Shown here in pieces: positions 8,948 to 17,990 of a stretch of DNA of 64,000 nt. The stretch's first letter is position 1. The number at the start of each line of letters is the position of its first letter. The translations under genes were made by a program, and so were the position numbers. Origin of the DNA: Chitinophagales bacterium (lineage in GTDB: Bacteria; Bacteroidota; Bacteroidia; Chitinophagales; Chitinophagaceae). The notes beneath the pieces were generated by a model. The model searched no databases and was not told where the DNA came from. It worked only from the letters and a program-made list of their open reading frames with translations. The stretch spans positions 325,556 to 389,555 of the forward strand of contig JAIXKI010000002.1 of NCBI GenBank assembly GCA_026936105.1, in the 5' to 3' direction.

Positions 8948-9718
8948 TTATAAGAGGTCAATAGCTTTTTTAAGATCCTCGGGAGTATCAATGGCCACAC
9001 CTGCATGATCGGTGATCGCCATACGAAGGGGAATTCCGTTTTCCAGAAAACGGAGGCATTCAATTTTTTCTGCAGCTTCAAGTGGAGTTATTTTCCATTT
9101 AGAAAATTCCACTAAGGGCTTTTTACGGAAAGCATACACTCCGATATGTCTGTAATAAGTAATTGGAATAATTTTTTCTCTGGGATAAGGAATAGGGCTG
9201 CGACTGAATAGCAGAGAGTTCATTTTATTGTCCACCGCCACTTTTACACAATTCGGATCATTGATCAGAGACAAATCTTTTATTACCTGCATCAATGAGG
9301 CTACCTGTACCAACGGATCTCCAAACAAACCGAGAAGTTTTTCCAACGGTTCCTTTTTTACAAAAGGTTCATCACCCTGAACATTAAGGAAAACATCCGC
9401 ATCAACGTCAGAAGCGGCTTCAGCGATCCTGTCTGTTCCGCACTCATGATTTTTTTTGCTCTTAATGGCCCTGCCGCCATGAGATGTTATTTCATTAAAA
9501 ATAATATCGCTGTCGGTGACCACCACCACCTCGTCAAACAATCCGGTGGCAACCGTTGCTTCATAGGTATGCCGAATCACGGGTTTATCTCCGAGCATTT
9601 GCATCAGCTTGGCGGGAAACCTTGTTGCGGCGTATCGTGCCGGAATCATGGCAACGACAGAGCCGTTATTTTTGGAATTCGAGAGACTGGAAAAAGAGGG
9701 TGGATTTTTACCTTGCAC
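8948..9718 (-). CDS. kdsB: 3-deoxy-manno-octulosonate cytidylyltransferase (CMP-Kdo synthetase)
   Basis: This enzyme activates Kdo with CTP to CMP-Kdo for lipid A-core assembly, in the cytoplasm. The nucleotide-binding loop MIPARYAATRFPAKLM, the HECGTDRIAEA motif, the VQGDEPF motif and the C-terminal AIDTPEDLKKA are all characteristic of KdsB. The frame starts with a GTG at 9718, giving 256 residues with a short non-conserved N-terminal extension; no ATG lies before the conserved first strand. The gene is tightly packed between a DUF4345 membrane protein and the ROK kinase. Confidence 0.95.
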   Translation of the reverse strand: MQGKNPPSFSSLSNSKNNGSVVAMIPARYAATRFPAKLMQMLGDKPVIRHTYEATVATGLFDEVVVVTDSDIIFNEITSHGGRAIKSKKNHECGTDRIAEAASDVDADVFLNVQGDEPFVKKEPLEKLLGLFGDPLVQVASLMQVIKDLSLINDPNCVKVAVDNKMNSLLFSRSPIPYPREKIIPITYYRHIGVYAFRKKPLVEFSKWKITPLEAAEKIECLRFLENGIPLRMAITDHAGVAIDTPEDLKKAIDLL

Positions 9719-9752
9719 TTTAGATTGTTTTGGTGTAATGGATAAAAAGTTT

Positions 9753-10124
9753 TTAGCTTAGCCACTTCAGTAAAATGATTGAGAAACCAAGAACAATTTC
9801 AACAACCATGATGATGTCAAAATAATTGCCCGCCGGGCAGATTTTTAATCGGAAATACAAGCGCCCCAATCCGGAAAACACGACAATAAGCCCCAGGAAA
9901 TAAATAATGTTTCCCAAACTTTCTGCATGAAATGATGCATAAGCACAAAGAAATCCGGAACCTAAATATATCCCGGTTAAAAAGCGAACTAAATTATCTA
10001 AAACCAATTGGGCCGGAGTCTCTTTGGGTAAAAAATGCATCGCACCCTTGATCATAATATTTGCGCTTCCTAAAAAACATATTATCCCGACAAGTCCCAA
10101 TAAAATACTAATTGCCAGTGCCAT
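9753..10124 (-). CDS. DUF4345-like four-helix membrane protein
   Basis: A 123-residue inner membrane protein with four predicted transmembrane helices. It carries the family-like stretch LVRFLTGIYLGSGFL and a later GLGRLYFRL, which fits the DUF4345 family of unknown function. It is transcribed with the HXXEE-domain gene upstream (15-bp gap) and kdsB downstream (34-bp gap). Nothing in the sequence indicates a specific role. Confidence 0.75.
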   Translation of the reverse strand: MALAISILLGLVGIICFLGSANIMIKGAMHFLPKETPAQLVLDNLVRFLTGIYLGSGFLCAYASFHAESLGNIIYFLGLIVVFSGLGRLYFRLKICPAGNYFDIIMVVEIVLGFSIILLKWLS

Positions 10125-10139
10125 AAATTATTTTTTATT

Positions 10140-10778
10140 TTACAAACGTAATTTCCGGTCACGGAGCAATAACTGGTTGTTGCTGAAAACAAATACTGTA
10201 TTTCTGTCCGCAAGCCAGGTTATAAGCTTAAATACGCCAATAAAGTTAATTAGTATTCCCATTAGAACACCAATGAAATAGTCGGTAAAGGTGGCCAGGT
10301 TATCTTCGTGGATTATTTTGAAGAAGAAGAAAACACAGGGTGCAAAGAGCAACCAACAGGTTACTAATCCGGCATTGTAAAAAGTCTTCCCTTTAATATT
10401 AAATATAAATGTATGCGCAATAAAATTACCTAATGATATCATAATGGAGGACATGCCAAGCCAAATAAACCGCTCACCCGTGATTGCTGCAAAAAAATAA
10501 AGGGTCCACCCGATCCATACATTAATTATTAGTGAGGTATTGCTGTTTAGAGGATATCTGTCCGGCCAATCACTGTGAAACATTACCCGGTTGATCATTC
10601 CGGGAAAAGTTCCGGGTATTCGGTATTCTTCCATTTGATGAATAAAAAGAGAAACCAGGCTTAGCCACATTAATAATTGATAATTTGAAAATTCAGAACG
10701 AAAAGAAAAAACAGATATAAGTGTTATTACTCCTAAAACCCCACCAAGGTCAAACCAATGTTTCTGTAAAAACCTCAC
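10140..10778 (-). CDS. HXXEE-domain multi-pass membrane protein
   Basis: A 212-residue membrane protein with about six hydrophobic helices. The defining motif HQMEE (H-x-x-E-E) sits in the second helix region (VSLFIHQMEEYRIPG), followed by a conserved stretch of polar residues facing the membrane. This is the HXXEE family, whose function is unknown. The start is a GTG (MRFLQKHW). It leads the tight four-gene minus-strand group ending in the ROK kinase. The C-terminus is basic (RDRKLRL). Confidence 0.75.
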   Translation of the reverse strand: MRFLQKHWFDLGGVLGVITLISVFSFRSEFSNYQLLMWLSLVSLFIHQMEEYRIPGTFPGMINRVMFHSDWPDRYPLNSNTSLIINVWIGWTLYFFAAITGERFIWLGMSSIMISLGNFIAHTFIFNIKGKTFYNAGLVTCWLLFAPCVFFFFKIIHEDNLATFTDYFIGVLMGILINFIGVFKLITWLADRNTVFVFSNNQLLLRDRKLRL

Positions 10779-10855
10779 ACTAATATATTGCGGTATTTTT
10801 TAAAAATTCTTTACGGTCCGGTATGGAAAAAAGGTGGTCGGCATTCAAAGGAAAA

Positions 10856-11677
10856 CTATTCATGGTTTTCAAAAGGAAATTTCATCAATTTTACAAAATC
10901 CTCATCTTTCTCTTCGGGGTAGTAACGGTCAATACCATAACGGATTTTCTTTGGGTCCAGTTTTGAAAATGTTCCCAATAATCTGTCCCATATTGAAAAC
11001 ACAGCGCCATAGTTGGTGTCTGTATAAGGCTGTTCACGGTGATGATGTACCTTGTGCATGTTGGGAGAGATCAGGATAAAACTAAGAGCATTATCCAGCC
11101 ATACCGGGAGACTGATATTGGCATGGGTGAATGCGGTTGCCAGCACCAGCAGTGTCTGATAGAACATAACCGCATAAACGGGTGCGCCGGAAACGAAATT
11201 CAACAGCAGGAAAAATATTCCTCTCAGGATGCTGTCTCCGGGATGATGGCGCAGGCCGGTCGTTACATCTACGTTGTTATCTGCGTGATGGATCAGGTGG
11301 AAACGCCACAGGTAACCATTTTTATGCATCACCCAGTGCACCAGCCAGCTGCTGAAATCAAGAGCTAACACACCGATCAGTATCGTCATAGGTATATTAG
11401 CATGAAACCAGTAAACAAGGCCCCACGATTCTTTTTTACACCAGTCTGCCAGCAATACAATCAATATGGCCAGGAAAGTGTGAATGATCAGGTGGATGAC
11501 GGTAAAACCAAAATTGACAGCGGCATGCCGCATTTTGTTCTTTCGGTAATGAAGAGGAAAAAGAGGAATGGCACCTTCAATGATCCAAAAGAACATTATG
11601 CCTGCCACCAGGAAACTAAGTCTCAGAAGAGGATAGTTCTCCAAAGTTTCAAAAAAAGCGGCAATACGGCTCCACAT
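10856..11677 (-). CDS. Sterol desaturase / fatty acid hydroxylase superfamily protein
   Basis: A 273-residue integral membrane di-iron oxygenase. Three histidine clusters are visible: HWVMHK, HLIHHAD and HKVHHHR, spaced as in the fatty acid hydroxylase superfamily, with hydrophobic helices before and between them. Bacteroidota homologues act on membrane lipids such as fatty acid or sphingolipid chains, but the substrate cannot be told from sequence. It is on the minus strand between the DUF2007 and HXXEE genes. Confidence 0.88.
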   Translation of the reverse strand: MWSRIAAFFETLENYPLLRLSFLVAGIMFFWIIEGAIPLFPLHYRKNKMRHAAVNFGFTVIHLIIHTFLAILIVLLADWCKKESWGLVYWFHANIPMTILIGVLALDFSSWLVHWVMHKNGYLWRFHLIHHADNNVDVTTGLRHHPGDSILRGIFFLLLNFVSGAPVYAVMFYQTLLVLATAFTHANISLPVWLDNALSFILISPNMHKVHHHREQPYTDTNYGAVFSIWDRLLGTFSKLDPKKIRYGIDRYYPEEKDEDFVKLMKFPFENHE

Positions 11678-11726
11678 GAATTGATGAATGAAACAACAAT
11701 TTACGAATGAAAAATGGTAAGACGAA

Positions 11727-11948
11727 TCAATCGTCTTCGGGTTTCCTGTTGAAAAGCTCGATCAGTTCCAGTGCTCTTTCCACCTGGGACTCCGCTACCA
11801 TTAATCTGATGCCACCTATGGGTATGGGAGCGAACATAGCGGAGTTTTCATTTTTCAGCCAGCAACTGATCCCTTCATTCTGAAGCCGCCCGAGAATGAT
11901 GTTAGCCTCAATATAATCGTTGAAAGATTGGACAAATACATATTCCAT
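11727..11948 (-). CDS. DUF2007 small putative signal-transducing protein
   Basis: A 73-residue cytoplasmic protein with the DUF2007 pattern: an aromatic first strand (YVFVQSFNDYIEA), a helix, ISCWLKNE, and a final strand with helix IRLMVAESQVERALELIE. The fold is PII-like in related proteins, and function is not established. It lies directly downstream of dnaN on the same strand (72-bp gap). Confidence 0.8.
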   Translation of the reverse strand: MEYVFVQSFNDYIEANIILGRLQNEGISCWLKNENSAMFAPIPIGGIRLMVAESQVERALELIELFNRKPEDD

Positions 11949-12020
11949 TTCCTAAAAATAAAGAATCTCCGCCTGATAACAGGGAGATCCTTTGTGAAGG
12001 ATATGTATTAAAAACGGAGC

Positions 12021-13136
12021 TTATTGGTTCAGCATAAGAGGCATCACCAGCATCAGAAGATCTTCATCTTCGCTTTGCTCAGATGGTTTCAGCAGGCCGG
12101 CTTTGTTGTGAGACGAAAGTTCCATTTTCACTTCACTGCTGTCGGTGGCGCTCAGCATTTCAATAAGGAAGCGTGCATTGAAAGCGATCATCATATCCTC
12201 GCCGTTGTACTGGCATTTCATTCTCTCATTTCCTTCAAAGTTAAAGTCAACATCCTGTGCTGCCAGTTGTAACTCACTTCCGGTGATGCTCAATGCAACC
12301 TGGTTGGTGCTTTTGTTGCTGAATACGCTTACCCTTCTCAGGGAATTCTGAAAATCACTTCTGTTCACCGTAAGCAGATATGGATTATCTGTAGGGATAA
12401 CAACTTTATAGTCGGGGAATCTTCCGTCAATCAGCCGGCAACTCATTTGGGTGTTGCCGTGGTTTATGAATAAGTGGTTATTGTTGTAGCTGATGGTGAT
12501 CTCTTCTTCGCTGTCCGGTATGGCCGATTTTAAAAGATTCAATGGTTTGCGGGGAACAATGAATGTATCGCTCTTCGGGCAGTGCACATCTTTTCTTTTA
12601 TAGCGGACCAGGCGGTGTGCATCAGTAGCAACGAATTGCAGGCCTTTTTTATCCAGTTCAAACAAAACCCCGGTCATGGCCGGACGAAGATCATCATTGC
12701 TGGTAGCAAAGATCGTTTTGTTGATAGCGGTCACCAATGCAGAGGCCGTCATCTTAAAAGATGTGGCATCATCGGCAGCAGGCTCTTTCGGAAAGTTGTC
12801 GGCGCTTTCACCCATCACTTTGTATTTACCGCTGTCACTGGTGATTTCAATGGCCGAGTTGCTGTCAATATTGAATGTGAGAGGTTGGTCGGGAAGATTT
12901 TTTAAAGAATCTATCAATATCCGGGCAGGAATACAAACCCTGCCGCTTTCTTTGGCTTCTATATCCAATTGAATGCGCATTACTGTTTCCAGGTCGGTAG
13001 CAACGACAGAAAGCTTGTTTTTTTCTATTTCAAACAGGAAATCTTCCAGGATTGGCAAAACGGTATTGGCGCTGATGACACCAGATATATGTTGCAATTG
13101 TTTCAGTAAGGCTGAAGACGATACGATAAACTTCAT
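12021..13136 (-). CDS. dnaN: DNA polymerase III beta sliding clamp
   Basis: A 371-residue beta clamp that tethers DNA polymerase III to DNA. The N-terminus MKFIVSSSALLKQLQHISGVI, the middle GVLFELDKKGLQFVATDAHRLVRYK and the C-terminal VMPLMLNQ are typical of DnaN. A longer open frame from 13190 exists but the ATG at 13136 fits the family start and the promoter just upstream. dnaA, recF and gyrB are not next to it, as is often the case in Bacteroidota. DUF2007 follows on the same strand. Confidence 0.97.
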   Translation of the reverse strand: MKFIVSSSALLKQLQHISGVISANTVLPILEDFLFEIEKNKLSVVATDLETVMRIQLDIEAKESGRVCIPARILIDSLKNLPDQPLTFNIDSNSAIEITSDSGKYKVMGESADNFPKEPAADDATSFKMTASALVTAINKTIFATSNDDLRPAMTGVLFELDKKGLQFVATDAHRLVRYKRKDVHCPKSDTFIVPRKPLNLLKSAIPDSEEEITISYNNNHLFINHGNTQMSCRLIDGRFPDYKVVIPTDNPYLLTVNRSDFQNSLRRVSVFSNKSTNQVALSITGSELQLAAQDVDFNFEGNERMKCQYNGEDMMIAFNARFLIEMLSATDSSEVKMELSSHNKAGLLKPSEQSEDEDLLMLVMPLMLNQ

Positions 13137-13153
13137 CTTGGAATTGATTTGGG

Positions 13154-13183
13154 CGAAACTACTGATTTTTATTTTACAGCCAA
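13154..13183 (-). promoter_or_regulatory. dnaN promoter (TTG, 19 bp, TAGTTTCG)
   Basis: On the minus strand TTG (13181-13183) is followed after exactly 19 bp by TAGTTTCG (13161-13154), one base off the Bacteroidota -7 consensus TAnnTTTG. Initiation about 5 bp further gives a 13-nt leader before the dnaN ATG. Confidence 0.55.
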
Positions 13184-13479
13184 CAGTCATAAGCCCGTTG
13201 GGGATTATTTGTTTTTTGAAATTTACTTATAGAAGACCGGTATGGAAAAGCTAACAGAGATGGCGGATTCTACAATGCAAGTGTGTTTTATTGGCTATCC
13301 TGAGAAAAGAGCCGGACACATATTGAATTTTGGGATGTTTCTTCCATTTCCTAACCTTTGAAAACAGGGGCTTACGGTATTTGTTTTTTAAAACGGGATT
13401 ATAGGAAAACTCTATCAGGTTATTGAAATAAATGATCTTTTGCGGTAAAGCCCGATCCCCGAAATGGAGCAATTTCTGT
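13184..13479. other. Divergent intergenic region between dnaN and recX
   Basis: About 300 bp without a credible gene, RNA or repeat. Apart from the two promoter elements at its edges no structure was recognised. Confidence 0.6.
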
Positions 13480-13487
13480 TAGATTTG
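13480..13487 (+). promoter_or_regulatory. -7 element placed 4 nt before the recX start
   Basis: TAGATTTG matches TAnnTTTG and ends 4 nt before the recX ATG, so transcription would begin at or next to the A of ATG. No TTG is found at the usual -33 distance. The same spacing occurs at 21609 and 30227. Confidence 0.5.
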
Positions 13488-13491
13488 TTGC

Positions 13492-13956
13492 ATGCTGCAA
13501 CGGAAGATACTCACTGCCGAACAAGCGCTGCAAAAACTCAGGCATTTCTGCGGCTACCAGGAGCGTTGCCATCAGGATGTAAAAGAAAAACTGTTTCAGC
13601 TTGGAGTAAAAAGGAGTGAGCATGACAGGATCATTGCGACCCTGATCGAAGAGACTTATCTGAACGAAGAACGGTTTGCCATGGCTTTTGCACGAGGTAA
13701 GTTCAGGATGAATGAATGGGGACGGGTGAAGATCAAAGCAGAACTGAAGAAGAAAAAGATCAGTGACTACTGCATCAGGAAAGCGATGAATCAAATAGAT
13801 GAAAAAGAGTATCGGCAACTGTTGAAAAAACTGGCTGAAAAAAAATATGCCTCTCTGAAAAACGATCAATACCTGGTTCGTAAAAAGAAAACCATGGACT
13901 ACCTGTTGCAAAAAGGATTTGAAAGCCCGCTGATATCAGAAGCTTTAAAATTTTAA
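13492..13956 (+). CDS. recX: Regulatory protein RecX
   Basis: A 154-residue all-helical modulator that binds RecA filaments and limits recombinase activity. The N-terminal ALQKLRHFCGYQERCHQDVKEKL, then LIEETYLNEERFAMAFARGKFRMNEWGRVKI and the C-terminal KDNQYLVRKKKTMDYLLQKGF-like tail match the three tandem three-helix repeats of the family. The start is supported by the conserved N-terminus. recA is not adjacent. It converges with pncA, 18 bp apart. Confidence 0.92.
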   Translation: MLQRKILTAEQALQKLRHFCGYQERCHQDVKEKLFQLGVKRSEHDRIIATLIEETYLNEERFAMAFARGKFRMNEWGRVKIKAELKKKKISDYCIRKAMNQIDEKEYRQLLKKLAEKKYASLKNDQYLVRKKKTMDYLLQKGFESPLISEALKF

Positions 13957-13974
13957 GTTCAATGCGGCCTGTTC

Positions 13975-14586
13975 TCATAATATTTCAGATGAACGGACCC
14001 TTTTCGCACCCGCTTCTTCCATTTCTTTCCATGCTTTGGCAACCGAATTATCCAGGTTGATTCCTTCAACTGCATCTTCGATCACGTATACTTTGAATCC
14101 TTCACGGATGCCGTCAATGGCCGACCACTTAACGCAAAAGTCGGTTGCCAGCCCGCAGAAATACAGTTCATCAATTCCCAGGTTTTTCAGATACCCGGTA
14201 AGCCCTGTGGCAGTCTTTTTATCATTCTCATAAAAAGCAGAATAGGAATCTATGGCCTTGCGGAAACCCTTCCGTATGATAAGCTGCGTGGCGGGGGTAT
14301 GAAGCCGGGGATGAAAGTCTGCTCCTGCGCTGCCTTGTATGCAATGGTCGGGCCACAGCACCTGCGTGCCGTAAAACATCTCAATGGTTTCATAAGGTTT
14401 CTTCCCCGGATGTACGGATGCAAAGGAAGAATGGCCTGCCGGATGCCAGTCCTGAGTCTGGACCACCGCATCAAAACGGCCTGAGATGCTGTTGATCACG
14501 GGAATGATCCTGTCACCATTCTCTACAGCCAGCGCCCCACCCGGGCAAAAATCATTTTGAACATCTACAATAATAAGAGCTTTCAT
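13975..14586 (-). CDS. pncA: Bifunctional nicotinamidase/pyrazinamidase
   Basis: A 203-residue cysteine hydrolase that deamidates nicotinamide to nicotinate for NAD salvage. Catalytic residues are visible: D8 in IVDVQNDF, the lysine in IIRKGF (K106) and the nucleophile C151 in CGLATDFCVKWSA. The metal site is D46-W-H48 with H52 in DWHPAGHSSF. Length matches the family. It is monocistronic and divergent from the MORN protein gene. With pnuC and the NadR-like kinase at 33-37 kb it is one of three NAD precursor salvage genes in the window. Confidence 0.95.
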   Translation of the reverse strand: MKALIIVDVQNDFCPGGALAVENGDRIIPVINSISGRFDAVVQTQDWHPAGHSSFASVHPGKKPYETIEMFYGTQVLWPDHCIQGSAGADFHPRLHTPATQLIIRKGFRKAIDSYSAFYENDKKTATGLTGYLKNLGIDELYFCGLATDFCVKWSAIDGIREGFKVYVIEDAVEGINLDNSVAKAWKEMEEAGAKRVRSSEIL

Positions 14587-14855
14587 TTCTATTCAATACT
14601 TTTATTAGGCTCAGAAAAAAACTATTTCAGAAATTCACCTTTTCCGGCAGCAAGATAGTGAACTCCAAAATTGTAGCAATTGATGTGCGGCGAAGATAAT
14701 GCAGATATATTCCAATGAACAGACCTTAGATTAAAGATGGCTGAGAAAGCAGGGAGTCGCAGTCCGGCAAATAAAGGATAACCATAATTTTCATTGAGCA
14801 TAGCCGGGGCTGGACAATCTTAGGATAAAACATTATTTTTATTCAAAATTCGTAT

Positions 14856-16877
14856 ATGTTGCTCAGGATAATATTTCTTATTGCATGCTGCATTAGTATG
14901 AAAACCCCGTTTGCCCAATGCCTTAGTGGTGATTGTGCTAATGGGTTCGGAAAATACAAATTCAAAAATGATGATGTATATGAAGGGAATTGGAAAAACA
15001 GTTCTTCTAATGGCAAAGGGAAAAGAATCTATTCCAATGGCGATGTATTTGAAGGAGACTGGGTAAATGGTTACTGGAACGGAAAGGGAAAATATACCTG
15101 GAAAGACGGAAGGGTGTATGAAGGAGAAGTAAAGGACGGATATTTTGAAGGCTATGGTATTTTTAAAGGGAGTGACGGAGGTACCTATGAAGGCTATTGG
15201 AAATTAGGCAATAAAGAGGGTCAGGGAAAACAAGTTTTTCCCTCAGGAAACAGCTACGAAGGAACTTTTGTAAAAGGCAATAGGGAAGGAAAGGGCAAGT
15301 TTATCTGGAAAACGGGAGGCAGTTATATTGGCGATTGGAAAGATGATAAAATAAATGGCTATGGAAAAAGAATATACTCCGACTCTTCATGGTACGAAGG
15401 CGATTGGGTAAATGAAATGCGCGATGGAAAAGGGAAAGAATTATATAATAATGGCGATACGTATGAAGGAGCATTCAAAGAGAATAAAAGAAATGGCTAT
15501 GGAAAATATGTTGTTAAAAAATCGGGTGATGTATATGAAGGTAACTACTATAATGGCAAAGCAAATGGAAAAGGAAAATTGTTACTGGGAAATAAAGATT
15601 CTTATGAAGGCGATTTTGTTGACGAACTAGCCGAAGGTTTTGGTGTAGGCACTTATGCCGATGGCCGAATATATACAGGACAATGGAAGGACGGCAAATG
15701 GAATGGAAAAGGCAAGGCCACCTGGAAAAACGGCGATAGTTATGAAGGCGACTGGGTGAATGAAAAAAAAGAAGGCAATGGAGTTATGAAATATGCCAAT
15801 GGAAATACAGTAACCGGTACATGGAAAGATGATATGCTGAATGGCAATGCCACCTACACCTGGAAGAATGGTGATGTATATAAAGGCGATTATCTGAGAG
15901 GGCAAAGATCAGGACAGGGTGTGATGACCTGGGCAAATAAAAACAGGTATGAAGGGAAATTTCAATATGATTTTGCCAATGGCCAAGGAAAATTTTTCAA
16001 AAATGATGTTTTGTTTTTTGAAGGAGATTTTTCAGGCGGAACTACAAGCACTTATGGCAAAAACTGGATTTTGGATGATGGAACATTGGCTAAAAGAACA
16101 ATTTATGGTGACGGCTCTTTATTTGAATTATACTTTCCTGATGGCAGGGTTTTCTATGGTGCCATTAAAAATATTGGCAGTTATATGCCCACAAAAGAAA
16201 TTGAACCGCAGGAAGGATTTATGCTTTATCCCGATGGAAAACAAATAATAGGTCAATGGGAGAAAGGAGAATTAAAAAAAACATCTTCTGTGATGAACCT
16301 GAAAATGAATAATGCGGTTTATGATTATGTAAAAGGGAAGGCATTTTATGGATATCAGAAATATGCAGACGCAATAAAATCTTTTAATACAGCCGCATCT
16401 AAAAATTGTAAAGAAGACAGCCTGAGACTTTACAGGGGGCTTTCCTATTTCAGTATTTCAAAGAATGATTCTGCCATCATAGATATCAGCGCTTACCTCA
16501 AAAAAGTTCCCAAAAGCAAAGAAGCTCTGGAATACAGGGCAAAATCTTTTTTTGCCAAAAAAGATACAGCATCAGGTTTGGCAGATTTAAATTCATGTAT
16601 CAAAAACTATCCTAATGACACCAGTGGCTATTGGATGCGTGCTGTTATCTATCACAATCAGAAACAATATGCAAAAGCCATTGCAGACTACAGCAAGTAT
16701 CTTGAGTTTGCAAAAGCAAAATCGGATAATGTATATTACTATCGCGGTGTATGCTATGAAAACCTGGGGAAGACAGCGGAAGCCTGTGCTGATTATAAAA
16801 AAGCAAAAGAGCAGGGAAATAAATATGTTGATGACAAAATAAAAAAATTGTGCGACCCTGCCACCGGCGGTACTTAG
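14856..16877 (+). CDS. Secreted MORN-repeat protein with C-terminal TPR repeats
   Basis: A 673-residue exported protein. After a signal peptide (MLLRIIFLIACC...FAQ) there are roughly 17-18 MORN repeats of 22-23 residues (pattern YEGxWKxGxxxGxGxxxxxxG) from about residue 35 to 420. The C-terminal third (about 485-660) has TPR-like helical pairs, for example YGYQKYADAIKSFNTAA and YYYRGVCYENLGKTAEACADYKKA. MORN repeats form an elongated beta sheet that can bind lipid or protein; the TPR part suggests a protein partner. No catalytic domain is seen. Function in bacteria of this architecture is unknown. The gene stands alone; 270 bp upstream hold no other recognisable feature. Confidence 0.88.
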   Translation: MLLRIIFLIACCISMKTPFAQCLSGDCANGFGKYKFKNDDVYEGNWKNSSSNGKGKRIYSNGDVFEGDWVNGYWNGKGKYTWKDGRVYEGEVKDGYFEGYGIFKGSDGGTYEGYWKLGNKEGQGKQVFPSGNSYEGTFVKGNREGKGKFIWKTGGSYIGDWKDDKINGYGKRIYSDSSWYEGDWVNEMRDGKGKELYNNGDTYEGAFKENKRNGYGKYVVKKSGDVYEGNYYNGKANGKGKLLLGNKDSYEGDFVDELAEGFGVGTYADGRIYTGQWKDGKWNGKGKATWKNGDSYEGDWVNEKKEGNGVMKYANGNTVTGTWKDDMLNGNATYTWKNGDVYKGDYLRGQRSGQGVMTWANKNRYEGKFQYDFANGQGKFFKNDVLFFEGDFSGGTTSTYGKNWILDDGTLAKRTIYGDGSLFELYFPDGRVFYGAIKNIGSYMPTKEIEPQEGFMLYPDGKQIIGQWEKGELKKTSSVMNLKMNNAVYDYVKGKAFYGYQKYADAIKSFNTAASKNCKEDSLRLYRGLSYFSISKNDSAIIDISAYLKKVPKSKEALEYRAKSFFAKKDTASGLADLNSCIKNYPNDTSGYWMRAVIYHNQKQYAKAIADYSKYLEFAKAKSDNVYYYRGVCYENLGKTAEACADYKKAKEQGNKYVDDKIKKLCDPATGGT

Positions 16878-16912
16878 CATTCTTTAAGAAAAATGGCTTA
16901 GATGAATTAGTA

Positions 16913-17854
16913 TCATCCGCCTATGTTTTTATATGCTTCATTGATTAAATATTTTGTTTCTTCAAAGTCGGCCAAATCTTTTATTGTTAATTCAAAATCG
17001 CCTGTTCCAAAGTGCCCAATGCCCTTAACATTTCGTCCTTGTTTAGGCATTGGATTTACTTCTTCGGGATTTAATTTCAGATATAAGGTCAGTTTTTTCC
17101 TGTATGCTTGCAAACAAACGAAGTTTTGACTCGTCTTGTAAGCAATATAATTTTTCTTTGGGGTTTCTTGTATGGAGCTATCTAAAGTCACTATATAGTC
17201 CCGGATTACATAAAATAATTCGTACATTCTTTTATTAAGATTCTTATAATGTTCTTCGAGTGTATAAGTTGCCGTTTTTCTTGTCAATGCCGCTTTTTTC
17301 CCGGCTTCTACCATAACCGGGTTTTTACCCGTGGACTCTTCAGTATTTTGGTTTGCGGATGAAGTTGTTCGTTTAAAAACCTCATCTATGTTTAATATTC
17401 CATTTTCATAAATTTTGTATTGCCATAGCTCAATGTTAGCTCCCATTACCTGAACTGCATGTATATCGTATTTTTTGTATTCTGGGGCCAAGCAAATTAC
17501 TCTAATATCAGACCAATCAACGTCGGTAATATTTCCCAAAGCATTATTTGCTGCGATTTGAAAGTCGCCTTTATGGTCTCTGATCCAATGCAGATAGTAA
17601 AGGCTTTGATTTATCAAGTCCGAGGATGCCGCTTTTTTATATTCAATAATCACGGGGTTGTTATCCTCTGAAATGGCTAAAGTGTCAATTCTTCCGGAAT
17701 GAACGTTCCCTGTTGAGAATTCAGTTGCAATAAATCGGCAATTGAAGATTGTTTCTAAATTTCCTTCTATCAACTTTTGCAGATCTTTTTCAAGCTTAAA
17801 TTCACTTAATCTTATCCGTTTTGCTTTTCCTTTATCAATTTCAAAAATTGCCAT
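16913..17854 (-). CDS. PD-(D/E)XK nuclease-like protein with C-terminal DUF5655
   Basis: A 313-residue cytoplasmic protein in two parts. The N-terminal half looks like a restriction-type PD-(D/E)XK fold related to NucS/DUF91: LEKDLQKLIEGNLETIF, then GRIDTLAISEDNNPVIIEYKK with the D, E-x-K residues of the active site. The C-terminal half (about 215-313) matches DUF5655 (YVCLQAYRKKLTLYLKLNPEEV-like). The pair is a known annotation but has no proven function; nucleic acid cleavage is an inference from the motif. No methylase, helicase or partner gene is next to it, so a restriction system is not supported. AT-rich flanks hint at independent acquisition. Confidence 0.75.
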   Translation of the reverse strand: MAIFEIDKGKAKRIRLSEFKLEKDLQKLIEGNLETIFNCRFIATEFSTGNVHSGRIDTLAISEDNNPVIIEYKKAASSDLINQSLYYLHWIRDHKGDFQIAANNALGNITDVDWSDIRVICLAPEYKKYDIHAVQVMGANIELWQYKIYENGILNIDEVFKRTTSSANQNTEESTGKNPVMVEAGKKAALTRKTATYTLEEHYKNLNKRMYELFYVIRDYIVTLDSSIQETPKKNYIAYKTSQNFVCLQAYRKKLTLYLKLNPEEVNPMPKQGRNVKGIGHFGTGDFELTIKDLADFEETKYLINEAYKNIGG

Positions 17855-17990
17855 TTCCTATATTATGATTGTTAGTTTTAAAATGAAACCTAACTAATAA
17901 ATGTACAATATCATTTTAAAAATTTTTTATTACTCCATTCTCTTCGGGTTAATATAGACTGTTTTAATATTTACTGCGTAATATATTTTC

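Noticed and set aside
13251-13472. 73-codon frame on the minus strand between dnaN and recX
   Set aside because: Low-complexity basic sequence with no homology, spanning the recX promoter side.
14970-16000. Regular repeats of about 66-69 bp resembling a CRISPR array
   Set aside because: The period is that of MORN repeats in a continuous reading frame; repeats are diverged and there are no spacers.
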